Shown here in pieces: positions 40,176 to 47,289 of a stretch of 64,000 bases of DNA; within the stretch, counting starts at the first letter, position 1; every line of letters starts with the position of its first letter. The notes under the pieces are model-generated. The model had not been told where the DNA came from. It worked only from the letters and a program-made list of their open reading frames with translations, and ran no database searches. The stretch is from Bacillus sp. ISL-51 (GTDB lineage Bacteria > Bacillota > Bacilli > Bacillales > Bacillaceae): contig NZ_JAGGQB010000006.1 in the NCBI RefSeq assembly GCF_018613535.1, positions 1-64,000 of the forward strand, in the 5' to 3' direction. The translations under genes were made by a program, and so were the position numbers.

Positions 40176-40301
40176 GTGAATTTCATGTGCACCATCGCTA
40201 AAGAAAGATTGCAAAGGGATTATTGGGAAAAGCAGCAAAACAATATGGCCGACACCCCTGCAGATGAACCGGAGCAAAAAGAGGAAGAGACGACGTCATA
40301 A
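40176..40301 (+). CDS. Small hypothetical protein, 41 aa
   Basis: A GTG-started short frame reads MNFMCTIAKERLQRDYWEKQ and then NNMADTPADEP with an acidic tail. The ribosome binding site GGGAAGGAGCG lies 10 nt upstream and a SigB-like promoter about 50 nt further. A strong inverted repeat follows. The product would be hydrophilic, basic then acidic, with no membrane segment. I do not recognise it; support comes only from the signals around it. It opens the accessory region after tyrS. Confidence 0.5.
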   Translation: MNFMCTIAKERLQRDYWEKQQNNMADTPADEPEQKEEETTS

Positions 40302-40322
40302 CCTGTATGTAAGCGTTTAAAG

Positions 40323-40356
40323 AATAAGCCCCCATTTAACGAAATGGGGGCTTATT
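40323..40356. terminator. Bidirectional terminator before azlD
   Basis: Perfect 15-bp arms AATAAGCCCCCATTT/AAATGGGGGCTTATT around AACG. It serves the small ORF and the convergent azlCD. Confidence 0.8.
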
Positions 40357-40368
40357 GAATATATTCCA

Positions 40369-40692
40369 TCACCATATCAGTCTGACGGCGGCCATAAGCA
40401 CAACTCCTGTTATCACAGTGACTGATAAGCTTTTGGTCCACATCGCACATAGCAATGTCGGGATAAGAACAATGATTGATTTCCAATCAAAGCCCAAAGC
40501 GTGATTTGTTTTCACGATCATGCCTTCGGTTACCAAGGCGGTAAGGATGCAAAGCGGAATAAAAGAAAGCCATTTTAATGCCAGCTCCGGCATTTGGATG
40601 TTCCGCACAAATATAAACGGCAGAATGCGCGGCACGATCGTAACAATCATGCAGCCAAGTATAATCCAGATCATTTGCATACTGATGCTCAT
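40369..40692 (-). CDS. azlD: AzlD-like branched-chain amino acid exporter subunit
   Basis: A 107-aa membrane protein of the AzlD family with four hydrophobic segments (MIWIILGCMIVTIVPRILPF at the N-terminus, with the conserved RxxPF). With AzlC it should export branched-chain or related amino acids. Its ATG overlaps the azlC stop as ATGA, so the two are coupled. It is distinct from the azlBCD operon of B. subtilis, which lies elsewhere; a locus name here is by family only. Confidence 0.85.
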   Translation of the reverse strand: MSISMQMIWIILGCMIVTIVPRILPFIFVRNIQMPELALKWLSFIPLCILTALVTEGMIVKTNHALGFDWKSIIVLIPTLLCAMWTKSLSVTVITGVVLMAAVRLIW

Positions 40693-41420
40693 TTATCCGT
40701 CACCACCCCGATAGTTGCGACGATCACGGTTGAGACGATAACAGCGACATGTGACGGAACAACATACGATAATAAGATCATAAAAATCACCATGCAGACA
40801 ATCAAAGAAAGATTGTGCTTCAGCTTTTCTGATGCGGACGTCTGCATTTGCAGCACCAACAGCGCCGCAAACATGGCAGGCAATGCGAAGTCTAAACCGA
40901 GCGCTTCAGGATTGGAGATCCACTGCCCGAGCAGCGCCCCCAGCACGCAAGAGATCACCCAGCACAGATAAGCTGTAAGATTAAGGCCGTTCATCCACTT
41001 GTCATAAAGCTTGCCGTTTTTAGCCAGCCTGTTAATCGCCACCCCGAACGATTCGTCTGTGAGTAAAATGCCGAAGCCGATGTTTTTCGTTAAAGAGTAC
41101 TTCGTAAAATACGGCGCGAGGGTCAGACTCAGTAAAAGATGACGCAAATTGACGATAAACGTCGTTAAAATAATGGCTGAAATCGGGCTCCCGGACACAA
41201 GGAGCGAGCAAATAATAAATTGAGCAGCCCCGGCATATACACACAAGGATAATAAAGAGATTTCCAAAATACTAAGGTGAGAGGAAACGCCTACAATGCC
41301 GAAAGCAAAGCCGATGCTCATATAGCCGAGCAATGTAGGCACACAATCCTTCACCCCTTGTAAAAAACTATCATCATTGATTTCCTGTGAAACCGTTTTT
41401 TGAACTTCCGTGTTAATCAT
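40689..41420 (-). CDS. azlC: AzlC-like branched-chain amino acid exporter subunit
   Basis: A 243-aa AzlC/YgaZ-family permease. Characteristic parts are GVKDCVPTLLGYMSIGFAFGIVG, SLCVYAGAAQFIICSLL and VNLRHLLLSLTLAPYFTK, followed by GILLTDESFGVAINR. About six to seven membrane segments. The ATG at 41420 follows AAAGGAGC. The TATAAT-containing upstream part also has a sequence resembling half of the palindrome upstream of the TrmB-family regulator, which suggests shared control. Confidence 0.88.
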   Translation of the reverse strand: MINTEVQKTVSQEINDDSFLQGVKDCVPTLLGYMSIGFAFGIVGVSSHLSILEISLLSLCVYAGAAQFIICSLLVSGSPISAIILTTFIVNLRHLLLSLTLAPYFTKYSLTKNIGFGILLTDESFGVAINRLAKNGKLYDKWMNGLNLTAYLCWVISCVLGALLGQWISNPEALGLDFALPAMFAALLVLQMQTSASEKLKHNLSLIVCMVIFMILLSYVVPSHVAVIVSTVIVATIGVVTDK

Positions 41421-41479
41421 TGTGTAAGCTCCTTTTTTTAGAGATTATAATGATAACTACTAATGAAAAAATCAAAGAA

Positions 41480-41505
41480 AATACGGTTCACATTTATATG
41501 AACCG
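41480..41505 (-). terminator. Terminator after the TrmB-family regulator
   Basis: CGGTTCA/TGAACCG hairpin with an 8-nt loop overlaps the regulator stop and is followed on the minus strand by TATTTTCTTTG. Confidence 0.6.
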
Positions 41506-42300
41506 ATTTCCAGTTACTACATGAAATAAGGAATGATTTTGTTTCATCAGCCCTTCTACCTTTTCAGCGCCAACCTCTTTCACAAGCTCCGCAAACATCA
41601 GATCGTGCCTCATATATTCCATGGCGACGAGAACGAGGGCGGGATCTTCTGATTTGATGGCCCACGCATTTGTCTGAGGTGAAAAATTAGCGATCAATAC
41701 TTCTTTATTATCGCGGGCAGCAATTGTTAACCGCCCGCCCATGCGTTTTTCAGCCACTTCAGGAGACATATTATGATGTGTCGTAAGCCCGAGCTTCATC
41801 TCCGGAGGACCGAATACAATCGAAAAAACGGGCAATTCTCCTGCGACGCGTTTGTTAATGGCTTCTTGAATAAAAGGAACCTGCTGCTCCCAAACGGACA
41901 GCCACAGCTCTTCTTCTGCCTTTTCAATCATATCCTTCATTTCATTAATTACATGGTCATTGGTGCTGATGCGGCGGATGACGTTCATTTCCTGCTCACT
42001 TTCAAGCGCCAATAGTTTTTCCTCAAGATAGCCGAAGGAGCTCTCGAAATCGTGCCGCAGCCGGTCAATTAATTCCCTTCCCGCTAACGGAGCGTATGTA
42101 ACCGGATCAGAAGGCACGATATGGACAGCGCCTTTATCAACCAGCTTTCCTAATACCTCATAAATCATCGAGCGCGGGACGCCAGACCGTTTACTTATCT
42201 CATAACCTGTAATAGGTGAATGTTTTAATAAACCGATATATGCCTTGCATTCATATTGAGAAAAACCGAATTTTTGTAATTCTTTCAGTACATCCTCCAT
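41494..42300 (-). CDS. TrmB-family transcription regulator
   Basis: A 268-aa regulator. N-terminal winged helix of the TrmB type (LKELQKFGFSQYECKAYIGLLKHSPITGYEISKRSGVPRSMIYEVLGKLVDKGAV), a coiled-coil linker, then a C-terminal PLD-like ligand domain (EELWLSVWEQQVPFI). TrmB proteins are best known as sugar sensors in archaea, but bacterial members control varied transport genes. The ATG follows ACGGAGG. The perfect palindrome just upstream suggests autoregulation, and azlCD downstream on the same strand is the obvious target. Confidence 0.87.
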   Translation of the reverse strand: MEDVLKELQKFGFSQYECKAYIGLLKHSPITGYEISKRSGVPRSMIYEVLGKLVDKGAVHIVPSDPVTYAPLAGRELIDRLRHDFESSFGYLEEKLLALESEQEMNVIRRISTNDHVINEMKDMIEKAEEELWLSVWEQQVPFIQEAINKRVAGELPVFSIVFGPPEMKLGLTTHHNMSPEVAEKRMGGRLTIAARDNKEVLIANFSPQTNAWAIKSEDPALVLVAMEYMRHDLMFAELVKEVGAEKVEGLMKQNHSLFHVVTGNRFI

Positions 42301-42311
42301 AAAAAACCTCC

Positions 42312-42335
42312 GTAGTGGTTATTCATTAAACCACT
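42312..42335. promoter_or_regulatory. Perfect palindrome upstream of the TrmB-family gene
   Basis: TAGTGGTT (42312-42319), 8-nt spacer, AACCACTA (42328-42335). It lies 12 nt before the start codon, across the presumed leader, and is a likely operator. Confidence 0.6.
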
Positions 42336-42528
42336 ATAATGTAAGCGGTTATTTTTGTCAATGGGACCGTGTTATAGGGTCTTTCAGAATGGATGCAAGC
42401 CTATTTTTTGTTGCTTTCCAACATATTTTAGGGCGAGTTACATGTATGGCTGTTGTGAAAAACGTTGCTGTAGACCCAAACAAATAAGGTTTGATACGAT
42501 ATGTTCATGGAAACAGAAGAGGAGGATC

Positions 42529-43401
42529 ATGGTGGAAAACACCTCTAAAATTGCCTTTTTATCAGTGGTAAGCAATTCTTTGGTCGTATTTCTTAAAATA
42601 GCCGTCGGAATATTAACCGGTTCGGTCGCGATTCTTTCTGAGGCCATCCATTCTTTTTTAGATTTAATAGCTGCCTTTATCGCCTTTATTTCTGTGAGGA
42701 TTTCTAAAAAGCCTGCTGATTCCGGGCATCCGTACGGGCATGGAAAAGTGGAAAATATATCTGGAACCATTGAGACGATTTTAATTTTTGCGGCGGGTAT
42801 TTGGATGATTTATGAATGCGTGCAGAAATTGGTGAACCCGGAGCCTGTTCACCTGCCTGTATTGGGGATCATTGTGATGCTTGCAGGGGCGGTCATTAAT
42901 TTTATCGTATCGAAAATGGTGGGAAAAGAAGCCCGAAAGGTCAACTCCGTGGCCATGAAATCAAATGCCCTGCATTTACTGACGGACGTGTACACATCGT
43001 TAGGCGTTGCAGTAAGCCTTCTGTTTGTTGCTTTAACGGAGTGGTACATACTTGACCCGGTCATAGGCCTGGTGCTTGCGGTTTACATCATGCTTGAAGC
43101 CTTTAAATTAATGAAAGAAGCATTCCCTCCGCTGATTGACACTCGTTTATCCGGCGAGGAGGAGGAGACAATCCTAAAGATTATTACCTCCTTCAAGCGC
43201 GAATATATTGAAATACACGATTTTCGTACAAGGCGCTCAGGGCCGCAGGAGTATATCGATTTCCACTTAGTCGTATCCTCTCACTTTACTATAGAAGAGG
43301 TGCACGGCCTATGCGACCGTATCGAAAAGGAAATCACAAATGAATTTAAAAACGCTCAAGTGCTGATTCATCCTGAGCCAGAAAGCGAAAGGAAAAAATG
43401 A
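42529..43401 (+). CDS. Cation diffusion facilitator (CDF) family transporter
   Basis: A 290-aa metal/H+ antiporter with six hydrophobic segments. Metal-binding residues are seen in SEAIHSFLDL (segment 2) and NALHLLTDVYTS (segment 5, HxxxD). A hydrophilic C-terminal domain (IEIHDFRTRRSGPQEYIDFHLVV) is the usual ferredoxin-like dimer domain. It should export Zn2+, Mn2+ or Fe2+; specificity cannot be told. The ATG at 42529 follows GAGGAGGATC; the frame is open further upstream but has no start signals. It is divergent from the TrmB-family gene. Confidence 0.9.
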   Translation: MVENTSKIAFLSVVSNSLVVFLKIAVGILTGSVAILSEAIHSFLDLIAAFIAFISVRISKKPADSGHPYGHGKVENISGTIETILIFAAGIWMIYECVQKLVNPEPVHLPVLGIIVMLAGAVINFIVSKMVGKEARKVNSVAMKSNALHLLTDVYTSLGVAVSLLFVALTEWYILDPVIGLVLAVYIMLEAFKLMKEAFPPLIDTRLSGEEEETILKIITSFKREYIEIHDFRTRRSGPQEYIDFHLVVSSHFTIEEVHGLCDRIEKEITNEFKNAQVLIHPEPESERKK

Positions 43402-43512
43402 AAGCGATGACGCCGGACAGCCGTTTCCGGTGTTTAATCGTTCGACAAAATGTGCAAACCGTTCCCTGGCCAACTCCCTTTCACTCATAATAAAGGCAGG
43501 GGGTGAAAGGCA

Positions 43513-43839
43513 GTGAAAGCTGCAGAATCAATCGAAACGTTTAAAAAATGGATTGCTGAAATTGAAGAAAGCAATGAACGATTGCGAAAAAAATTCGAGG
43601 CGGTTCAAAAGGAATTTTTACAAAAAAATTCACGTAAAGAAATGCTGGAACTGATAGCAAATGAGTATGCAGCAGAGGAAAGAGACGGCTTTAAGGCCCA
43701 TTTTTATTACGATGATTTGGCCGAAGAAGCAAACGAGCTTGAAAAGAAATACAATCAAGAGCTGCATAATTATTATAAAAAAAGCCAGTACAACAACTAT
43801 TTAATAAATAAATTGAAAGAAATCATTAAAATTTACTGA
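43513..43839 (+). CDS. Hypothetical coiled-coil protein, 108 aa
   Basis: A GTG-started, highly charged helical protein with heptads throughout (ETFKKWIAEIEESNERLRKKF, then NELEKKYNQELHNYYKKSQY). No signal peptide, membrane segment or catalytic motif. The ribosome binding site is GGGGGTGAAAGG. A terminator follows directly. I do not recognise a family. Position in the accessory region gives no functional hint beyond neighbouring transporter and acetyltransferase genes. Confidence 0.75.
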   Translation: MKAAESIETFKKWIAEIEESNERLRKKFEAVQKEFLQKNSRKEMLELIANEYAAEERDGFKAHFYYDDLAEEANELEKKYNQELHNYYKKSQYNNYLINKLKEIIKIY

Positions 43840-43842
43840 TAA

Positions 43843-43867
43843 AGGCACCCTCGGGGGTGTTTTTTAT
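43843..43867 (+). terminator. Terminator after the coiled-coil gene
   Basis: GGCACCC/GGGTGT hairpin and TTTTTT. Confidence 0.85.
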
Positions 43868-44117
43868 TCGCGGTTGACATGATGTCAGGCTGACTTTATT
43901 TGAGGTGAACGATAGATAAGAGGAAAACAGATGTCATCAATCCCGTTATGGAATACTTTCGGCCTCTCTTAAGAAATTCAGGACTGTTCATACCGAGGAG
44001 TTTCAGGCATGCGGAGGAACATAAGTCAGAAGGAGTTTTCAATCATAAAAATTCAAAAAAGACGCTCTCTCAAGCGCAAATTGAAAATCAAGCAATGTTC
44101 CTAGGAGGAGAGTATAC

Positions 44118-44666
44118 GTGGAGCTGACCATAAGAAAGATGGCAAAGGAGGATCAGGATCAGCTGATTGAAATTGATGACAGGTTTACAGTAGATTCGAT
44201 TCTCGTCCTCTCTATGGATAAAAATAAAATTCAGTATACGGTTGAAAATATCCCCGGCTATATAAAAAGCTATAAGGACGGCGAACAGCTTGAAGAATCG
44301 TCCGACTTCCCGGCATATATTGATCACCCGAATCAGGCGGTTTATGCAGCGTATATAGACGATCAGCTTGCGGGGTATGTTACGGTAAAACGCAACTGGA
44401 ATGAATATGCGTATATTGAAGATATGAAAGTCGATATAAAGCACAGGCGCCAAGGAATCGGCAGGACATTAATAGAACGGGTCATACAATGGGCAAAGGA
44501 ACATAAGATGCCGGGCATCATGCTGGAAACACAAAATGTAAACGTAAAGGCTTGTCAATTTTATGAGAGCTGCGGTTTTAAGATTGGCGGTTTTGACTTT
44601 TGCCTGTATAAAGGGATAAAAAAACATGCAAATGAAGCTGTGCTGTATTGGTATTCGATATTTTAA
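44118..44666 (+). CDS. GNAT acetyltransferase, streptothricin acetyltransferase-like
   Basis: A 182-aa GNAT enzyme. The acetyl-CoA loop is VDIKHRRQGIGRTLIERV. The C-terminal part (MLETQNVNVKACQFYESCGF, IGGFDFCLYKG and AVLYWYSIF) closely resembles streptothricin acetyltransferases such as SatA, which acetylate the beta-lysine of streptothricin. It could give resistance to that class of antibiotics, which is made by soil Streptomyces. The start is GTG behind AGGAGGAG. Substrate is inferred from motif likeness only. Confidence 0.8.
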   Translation: MELTIRKMAKEDQDQLIEIDDRFTVDSILVLSMDKNKIQYTVENIPGYIKSYKDGEQLEESSDFPAYIDHPNQAVYAAYIDDQLAGYVTVKRNWNEYAYIEDMKVDIKHRRQGIGRTLIERVIQWAKEHKMPGIMLETQNVNVKACQFYESCGFKIGGFDFCLYKGIKKHANEAVLYWYSIF

Positions 44667-44675
44667 TACATTCCT

Positions 44676-44709
44676 AAAAAGAGGCCCATCAAAGAGGGTC
44701 TCTTTTTTT
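44676..44709 (+). terminator. Terminator after the acetyltransferase gene
   Basis: AAAAAGAGGCCC/GGGTCTCTTTTT hairpin. Confidence 0.88.
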
Positions 44710-44846
44710 GCGGCGGTAGCACAAGTCAAAATCTTCAAACGGATTTGAACCAACATTTCTTTGAAATAAAGTAAAACTAAGGGCGGATATCCTTGTGACT
44801 CTTAATATAGATGACTTATTTTTTTTGAAATCAGCAAGTAGCTTAT

Positions 44847-44874
44847 ACATCTGAGGGGGAGGATTCATACGTTA
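44847..44874 (+). promoter_or_regulatory. Candidate SigK promoter of the cotG-like gene
   Basis: A core AC of a SigK -35 (44847-44848), about 16 nt, then CATACGTTA (44866-44874), which fits CATAnnnTA. Late mother-cell expression would suit a coat protein. Confidence 0.55.
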
Positions 44875-44923
44875 TGTTATGGGAAAAGGGAAACAATTCC
44901 TTTTTCTCTAGGAGGTGAAAGTA

Positions 44924-45313
44924 ATGAACAGTATTTCTCATAACGATATTCAACAGGGAGTTGCTGTTGCTCATAGAGAAGGTTTAGGAGATTATTTACA
45001 CCAAGAACCGGTTTCCCGAAAAAGTTCGGGCCGTTCAAAAAAGCGCAAGCACCATCGCACCCATCGTTCTTGCCGTTCTCGCAGCTTCAGACGTACGAGA
45101 CGCACTCGCCGTTCTCGCAGTTTCAGACGTACGAGACGCACTCACCGTTCTCACAGCTTCAGACGTACGAGGCGCTCTCGCCGCTCCCGCAGCTTCAGAC
45201 GCTCGAGACGCACTTGCCGCTCCCGCAGTTTCAGACGTACGAGACGCACTCGCCGCTCTCGCAGCCATAAACGTACAAAACGTTCTTCACGCAAACGCTG
45301 TTTTAAATGCTAA
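44924..45313 (+). CDS. CotG-like arginine-rich spore coat protein
   Basis: A 129-aa very basic protein. The N-terminus SHNDIQQGVAVAHREGLGDY (then LHQEP) is alike to that of B. subtilis CotG (HSDIEEAVKSAKKEGLKDYLYQEP from memory). Six tandem 12-residue units follow at residues 51-122, consensus RSRSFRRTRRTR, and a Cys-ending tail RKRCFKC. CotG repeats are Lys/Ser/His/Tyr rich; here Arg and Phe replace Lys and Tyr. Such repeats are phosphorylated by CotH in spores; no cotH is next to it. The ATG follows TAGGAGGTG. The DNA repeat (36-bp unit, 45074-45289) leaves other frames open, which are not genes. Confidence 0.8.
   Translation: MNSISHNDIQQGVAVAHREGLGDYLHQEPVSRKSSGRSKKRKHHRTHRSCRSRSFRRTRRTRRSRSFRRTRRTHRSHSFRRTRRSRRSRSFRRSRRTCRSRSFRRTRRTRRSRSHKRTKRSSRKRCFKC
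45074..45289 (+). repeat. Six 36-bp tandem repeats in the cotG-like gene
   Basis: Units such as CGTTCTCGCAGCTTCAGACG followed by TACGAGACGCACTCGC recur six times with a few substitutions. Unit length is a multiple of three, so copy number may change without a frameshift. Confidence 0.9.
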
Positions 45314-45412
45314 ACATGGAATCTCCTATGTTTAACGGATGCGAATAAGGAACGTGATCTGCTATAATTGAATAAAGAAAGAACTTCCAATAAACTCCAG
45401 GAAGGAAAGCCT

Positions 45413-45461
45413 GCGGACACTGAACTTACAACATTGCGCTGTTTGTTTGGTGTCCGTTTTT
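45413..45461 (+). terminator. Hairpin terminator after the cotG-like gene
   Basis: CGGACAC (45414-45420) and GTGTCCG (45450-45456) with a long loop, then TTTTT. Confidence 0.6.
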
Positions 45462-45523
45462 GCTTTCAGGGCCAAATAAATGACCGGGGTTATGCCGGAT
45501 CATAGAAACGAAAGGATGATATT

Positions 45524-46324
45524 ATGTTTCATCTGAATAAAAATTTACCAGAAGAAGCGCTCAATACGAACTTTGAAAAAACAGAGGAAGCCATTAATCA
45601 CTTCTCCTCAGAAACAGCCCATGCAAATATCAGCAGCCAGCTTTTACATATCACGGACAGCGGGCATATAAGCATTGACTTTATCCAAAAAAGCGGGCTC
45701 CGAAACGCTAAGAAAATCGCTATTCTGGGTGATAGCGTCGCCCGGGGCCTGCGCGCACAATACGGCTTCGCTGATATTCTGAAAGACCGGACAAAGGCCG
45801 AGATTACGAATCTTTCTGTCAGCGGCGTCAATATGAGCAACAACGGAAAAAATAACATCTATCAGCAGGCGCTTAAGACGTCCGGCAATGAAGTCATTAT
45901 TGTGCAGGGAACGGATGACGATTGGTGCAACCATATCGGCATTGGCAAAGACGAAAAGGATATTACCACATTTTACGGAGGGTTCTGCCAAGTCATTCAG
46001 CAGCTGCGCAGCAGAAACAAAGGGTGCAGCATCATTGTCGTGACCGCTACGAGGCAGGCGAAAATCTCAGAGGGAAAGATTGTCCGGCGCGATACCGATA
46101 AAAATAAATTAGGGCTGACGCTGGCCGACTATGTGGATGCCCAAAAAGAAGCCTGCACGCTGCTTTCCGTGCCGTATGCTGACCTGTTTTATACAGATTT
46201 AATTGACCCTTATAATCCGGCATTCCGCAAAATGTGCATGTCAGAAGGCCTTCACCCGAACGAAATAGGGCACCAAATCATTTTTCAGGAAATCTGCAGA
46301 AACTATTTTTACTATTACGGGTGA
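45524..46324 (+). CDS. SGNH/GDSL-type hydrolase
   Basis: A 266-aa protein with an SGNH esterase core from about residue 63. Block I is IAILGDSVARGL with the nucleophile Ser, a GTDDDW segment takes the place of block III, and GLHPNEIGHQI holds the catalytic His. The first 60 residues are hydrophilic with no signal peptide, so it looks cytoplasmic or released by another route. Related enzymes remove acetyl groups from polysaccharides or act on lipids. The ATG follows GAAAGGATG. Substrate unknown; no polysaccharide genes are near. Confidence 0.8.
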   Translation: MFHLNKNLPEEALNTNFEKTEEAINHFSSETAHANISSQLLHITDSGHISIDFIQKSGLRNAKKIAILGDSVARGLRAQYGFADILKDRTKAEITNLSVSGVNMSNNGKNNIYQQALKTSGNEVIIVQGTDDDWCNHIGIGKDEKDITTFYGGFCQVIQQLRSRNKGCSIIVVTATRQAKISEGKIVRRDTDKNKLGLTLADYVDAQKEACTLLSVPYADLFYTDLIDPYNPAFRKMCMSEGLHPNEIGHQIIFQEICRNYFYYYG

Positions 46325-46362
46325 GAAGTGCGAATGAATAATTTATTGACAAAAACCGGAAT

Positions 46363-46385
46363 AAAAAAAGCCCCCATTGGGGAGG
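46363..46385 (-). terminator. Terminator of the 42-aa membrane peptide gene
   Basis: On the minus strand CTCCCC-AAT-GGGG(G) is followed by CTTTTTTT. Confidence 0.8.
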
Positions 46386-46514
46386 TCACTTATTTTTCTT
46401 CTCTTCTAAAAGCTCCATGATTCTTTGATTGGTATGTCTTAGCGCTCTCAAAAGCGATACAATATTTCCGGTAAAACCGATTAAAATGATTAGCAGCAAA
46501 ATAATGATCCACAC
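46386..46514 (-). CDS. Small single-pass membrane peptide, 42 aa
   Basis: A GTG-started minus-strand frame reads MWIIILLLIILIGFTGNIVS and then LLRALRHTNQRIMELLEEKK-NK. It has one N-terminal membrane helix and a charged cytoplasmic helix. AAGGGGGT lies 7 nt upstream of the GTG and a terminator starts at its stop, so it looks like a complete gene. Small membrane peptides of this kind include regulators and type I toxins, but the charged amphipathic tail is not typical of the toxins I know. Not recognised. Confidence 0.6.
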   Translation of the reverse strand: MWIIILLLIILIGFTGNIVSLLRALRHTNQRIMELLEEKKNK

Positions 46515-46520
46515 AAGCAG

Positions 46521-46931
46521 ACCCCCTTCATGTAATGGAAAGCCAAAGCGCAAGCTCTTTATATATTTTACTTATGTTGTATGAAGGGGAGAATAGGTCT
46601 AAGCGATCGTGTTTTGTTTACTTTTTATTCGGGGGGAAGTGACTGGCCGGATAAATCATTCTTACAGCGGCCACATAGGTGGGGGTCACTTCAGATCAAG
46701 ATTCATACCAAGTTTCATTTGATCGTAATCAAACAGGAGTTTATATTTCGCTGAAGTGAATAAGAGCCTGCTCTATGAGTCTTTTTTATTATAAATCTGC
46801 TAGCAAGAAACATAGCCGATGAAAAAGAAACCCCAGTTCTCCTGCTCTCATAAGGGATCTGGGGTTAATCTGATGTCTTGTCTCTGCACTCAGAAGCGCT
46901 GCGGCAAATATAGGAGAGAAGTAAGTTTCTG
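46521..46931. other. Gene-poor stretch with inverted repeats
   Basis: No convincing gene. It holds a two-part inverted repeat at 46636-46692: GAAGTGAC-TGGCCG against CGGCCA and GTCACTTC, with an 11-nt bulge. At 46829-46866 AACCCCAG/CTGGGGTT is followed on the minus strand by TCTTTTTC. The latter looks like a rho-independent terminator for a minus-strand RNA starting past the lci-like gene terminator. Confidence 0.5.
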
Positions 46932-46959
46932 AAAAAAAGAAGGGGGAAGCCCCTTCTTT
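46932..46959 (-). terminator. Terminator of the lci-like gene
   Basis: On the minus strand GAAGGGG-CTT-CCCCCTTC is followed by seven T. It overlaps the stop codon. Confidence 0.88.
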
Positions 46960-47233
46960 AGTCGATCCAGCCTTCATAAGTCGCTCGATAAAACCCTTCT
47001 ACAACTTCTACAGATTTAAGATAATACTTATATCCGTTTTTAATCGTTACGTTGGGGATATTTGATCTGTAAACAAAATCTTGAGTGAAAGAATCTTTAA
47101 TCAATTGTGCAGAAACTTCTGCTTGTGTTGATGTGATGGATGAATTAGCAGGACCGGCAGCAAAAGCAGGAGCAGCAGAAACAAGTAATGTCAGAGACAG
47201 GGCGGAACCAGTTAAAACTTTTTTGAAGTTCAT
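46958..47233 (-). CDS. Secreted LCI-like antimicrobial peptide precursor
   Basis: A 91-aa secreted peptide. The signal peptide NFKKVLTGSALSLTLLVSAA with cleavage at AFA-AG near residue 25 is almost that of the LCI bacteriocin precursor as I remember it. The C-terminal part, NGYKYYLKSVEVVEGFYRAT then YEGW, lines up with KWIFKSKYYDSSKGYWVGIYEVW of LCI, a cysteine-free four-stranded beta-sheet peptide of 47 residues active against Xanthomonas. The middle part (residues 27-55) differs. The ATG at 47233 follows AAAGGAGTG. It is a paralogue or divergent variant, so activity is inferred. Confidence 0.75.
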   Translation of the reverse strand: MNFKKVLTGSALSLTLLVSAAPAFAAGPANSSITSTQAEVSAQLIKDSFTQDFVYRSNIPNVTIKNGYKYYLKSVEVVEGFYRATYEGWID

Positions 47234-47289
47234 TTTAAACACTCCTTTTTCCTTTTTAATACGGTTGTATTATTACATATATTGTTAAA

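Noticed and set aside
45035..45270. Long open frames on both strands across the CotG-like repeat region
   Set aside because: They arise because the 36-bp repeat has no stops in several frames. They lack start signals and only mirror the repeat.
45074..45289. CRISPR-like array
   Set aside because: The repeats are directly abutting coding units without spacers.
46789..46977. A 62-codon minus-strand frame downstream of the lci-like gene
   Set aside because: It begins inside the lci-like gene, spans its terminator and shows no protein-like pattern.
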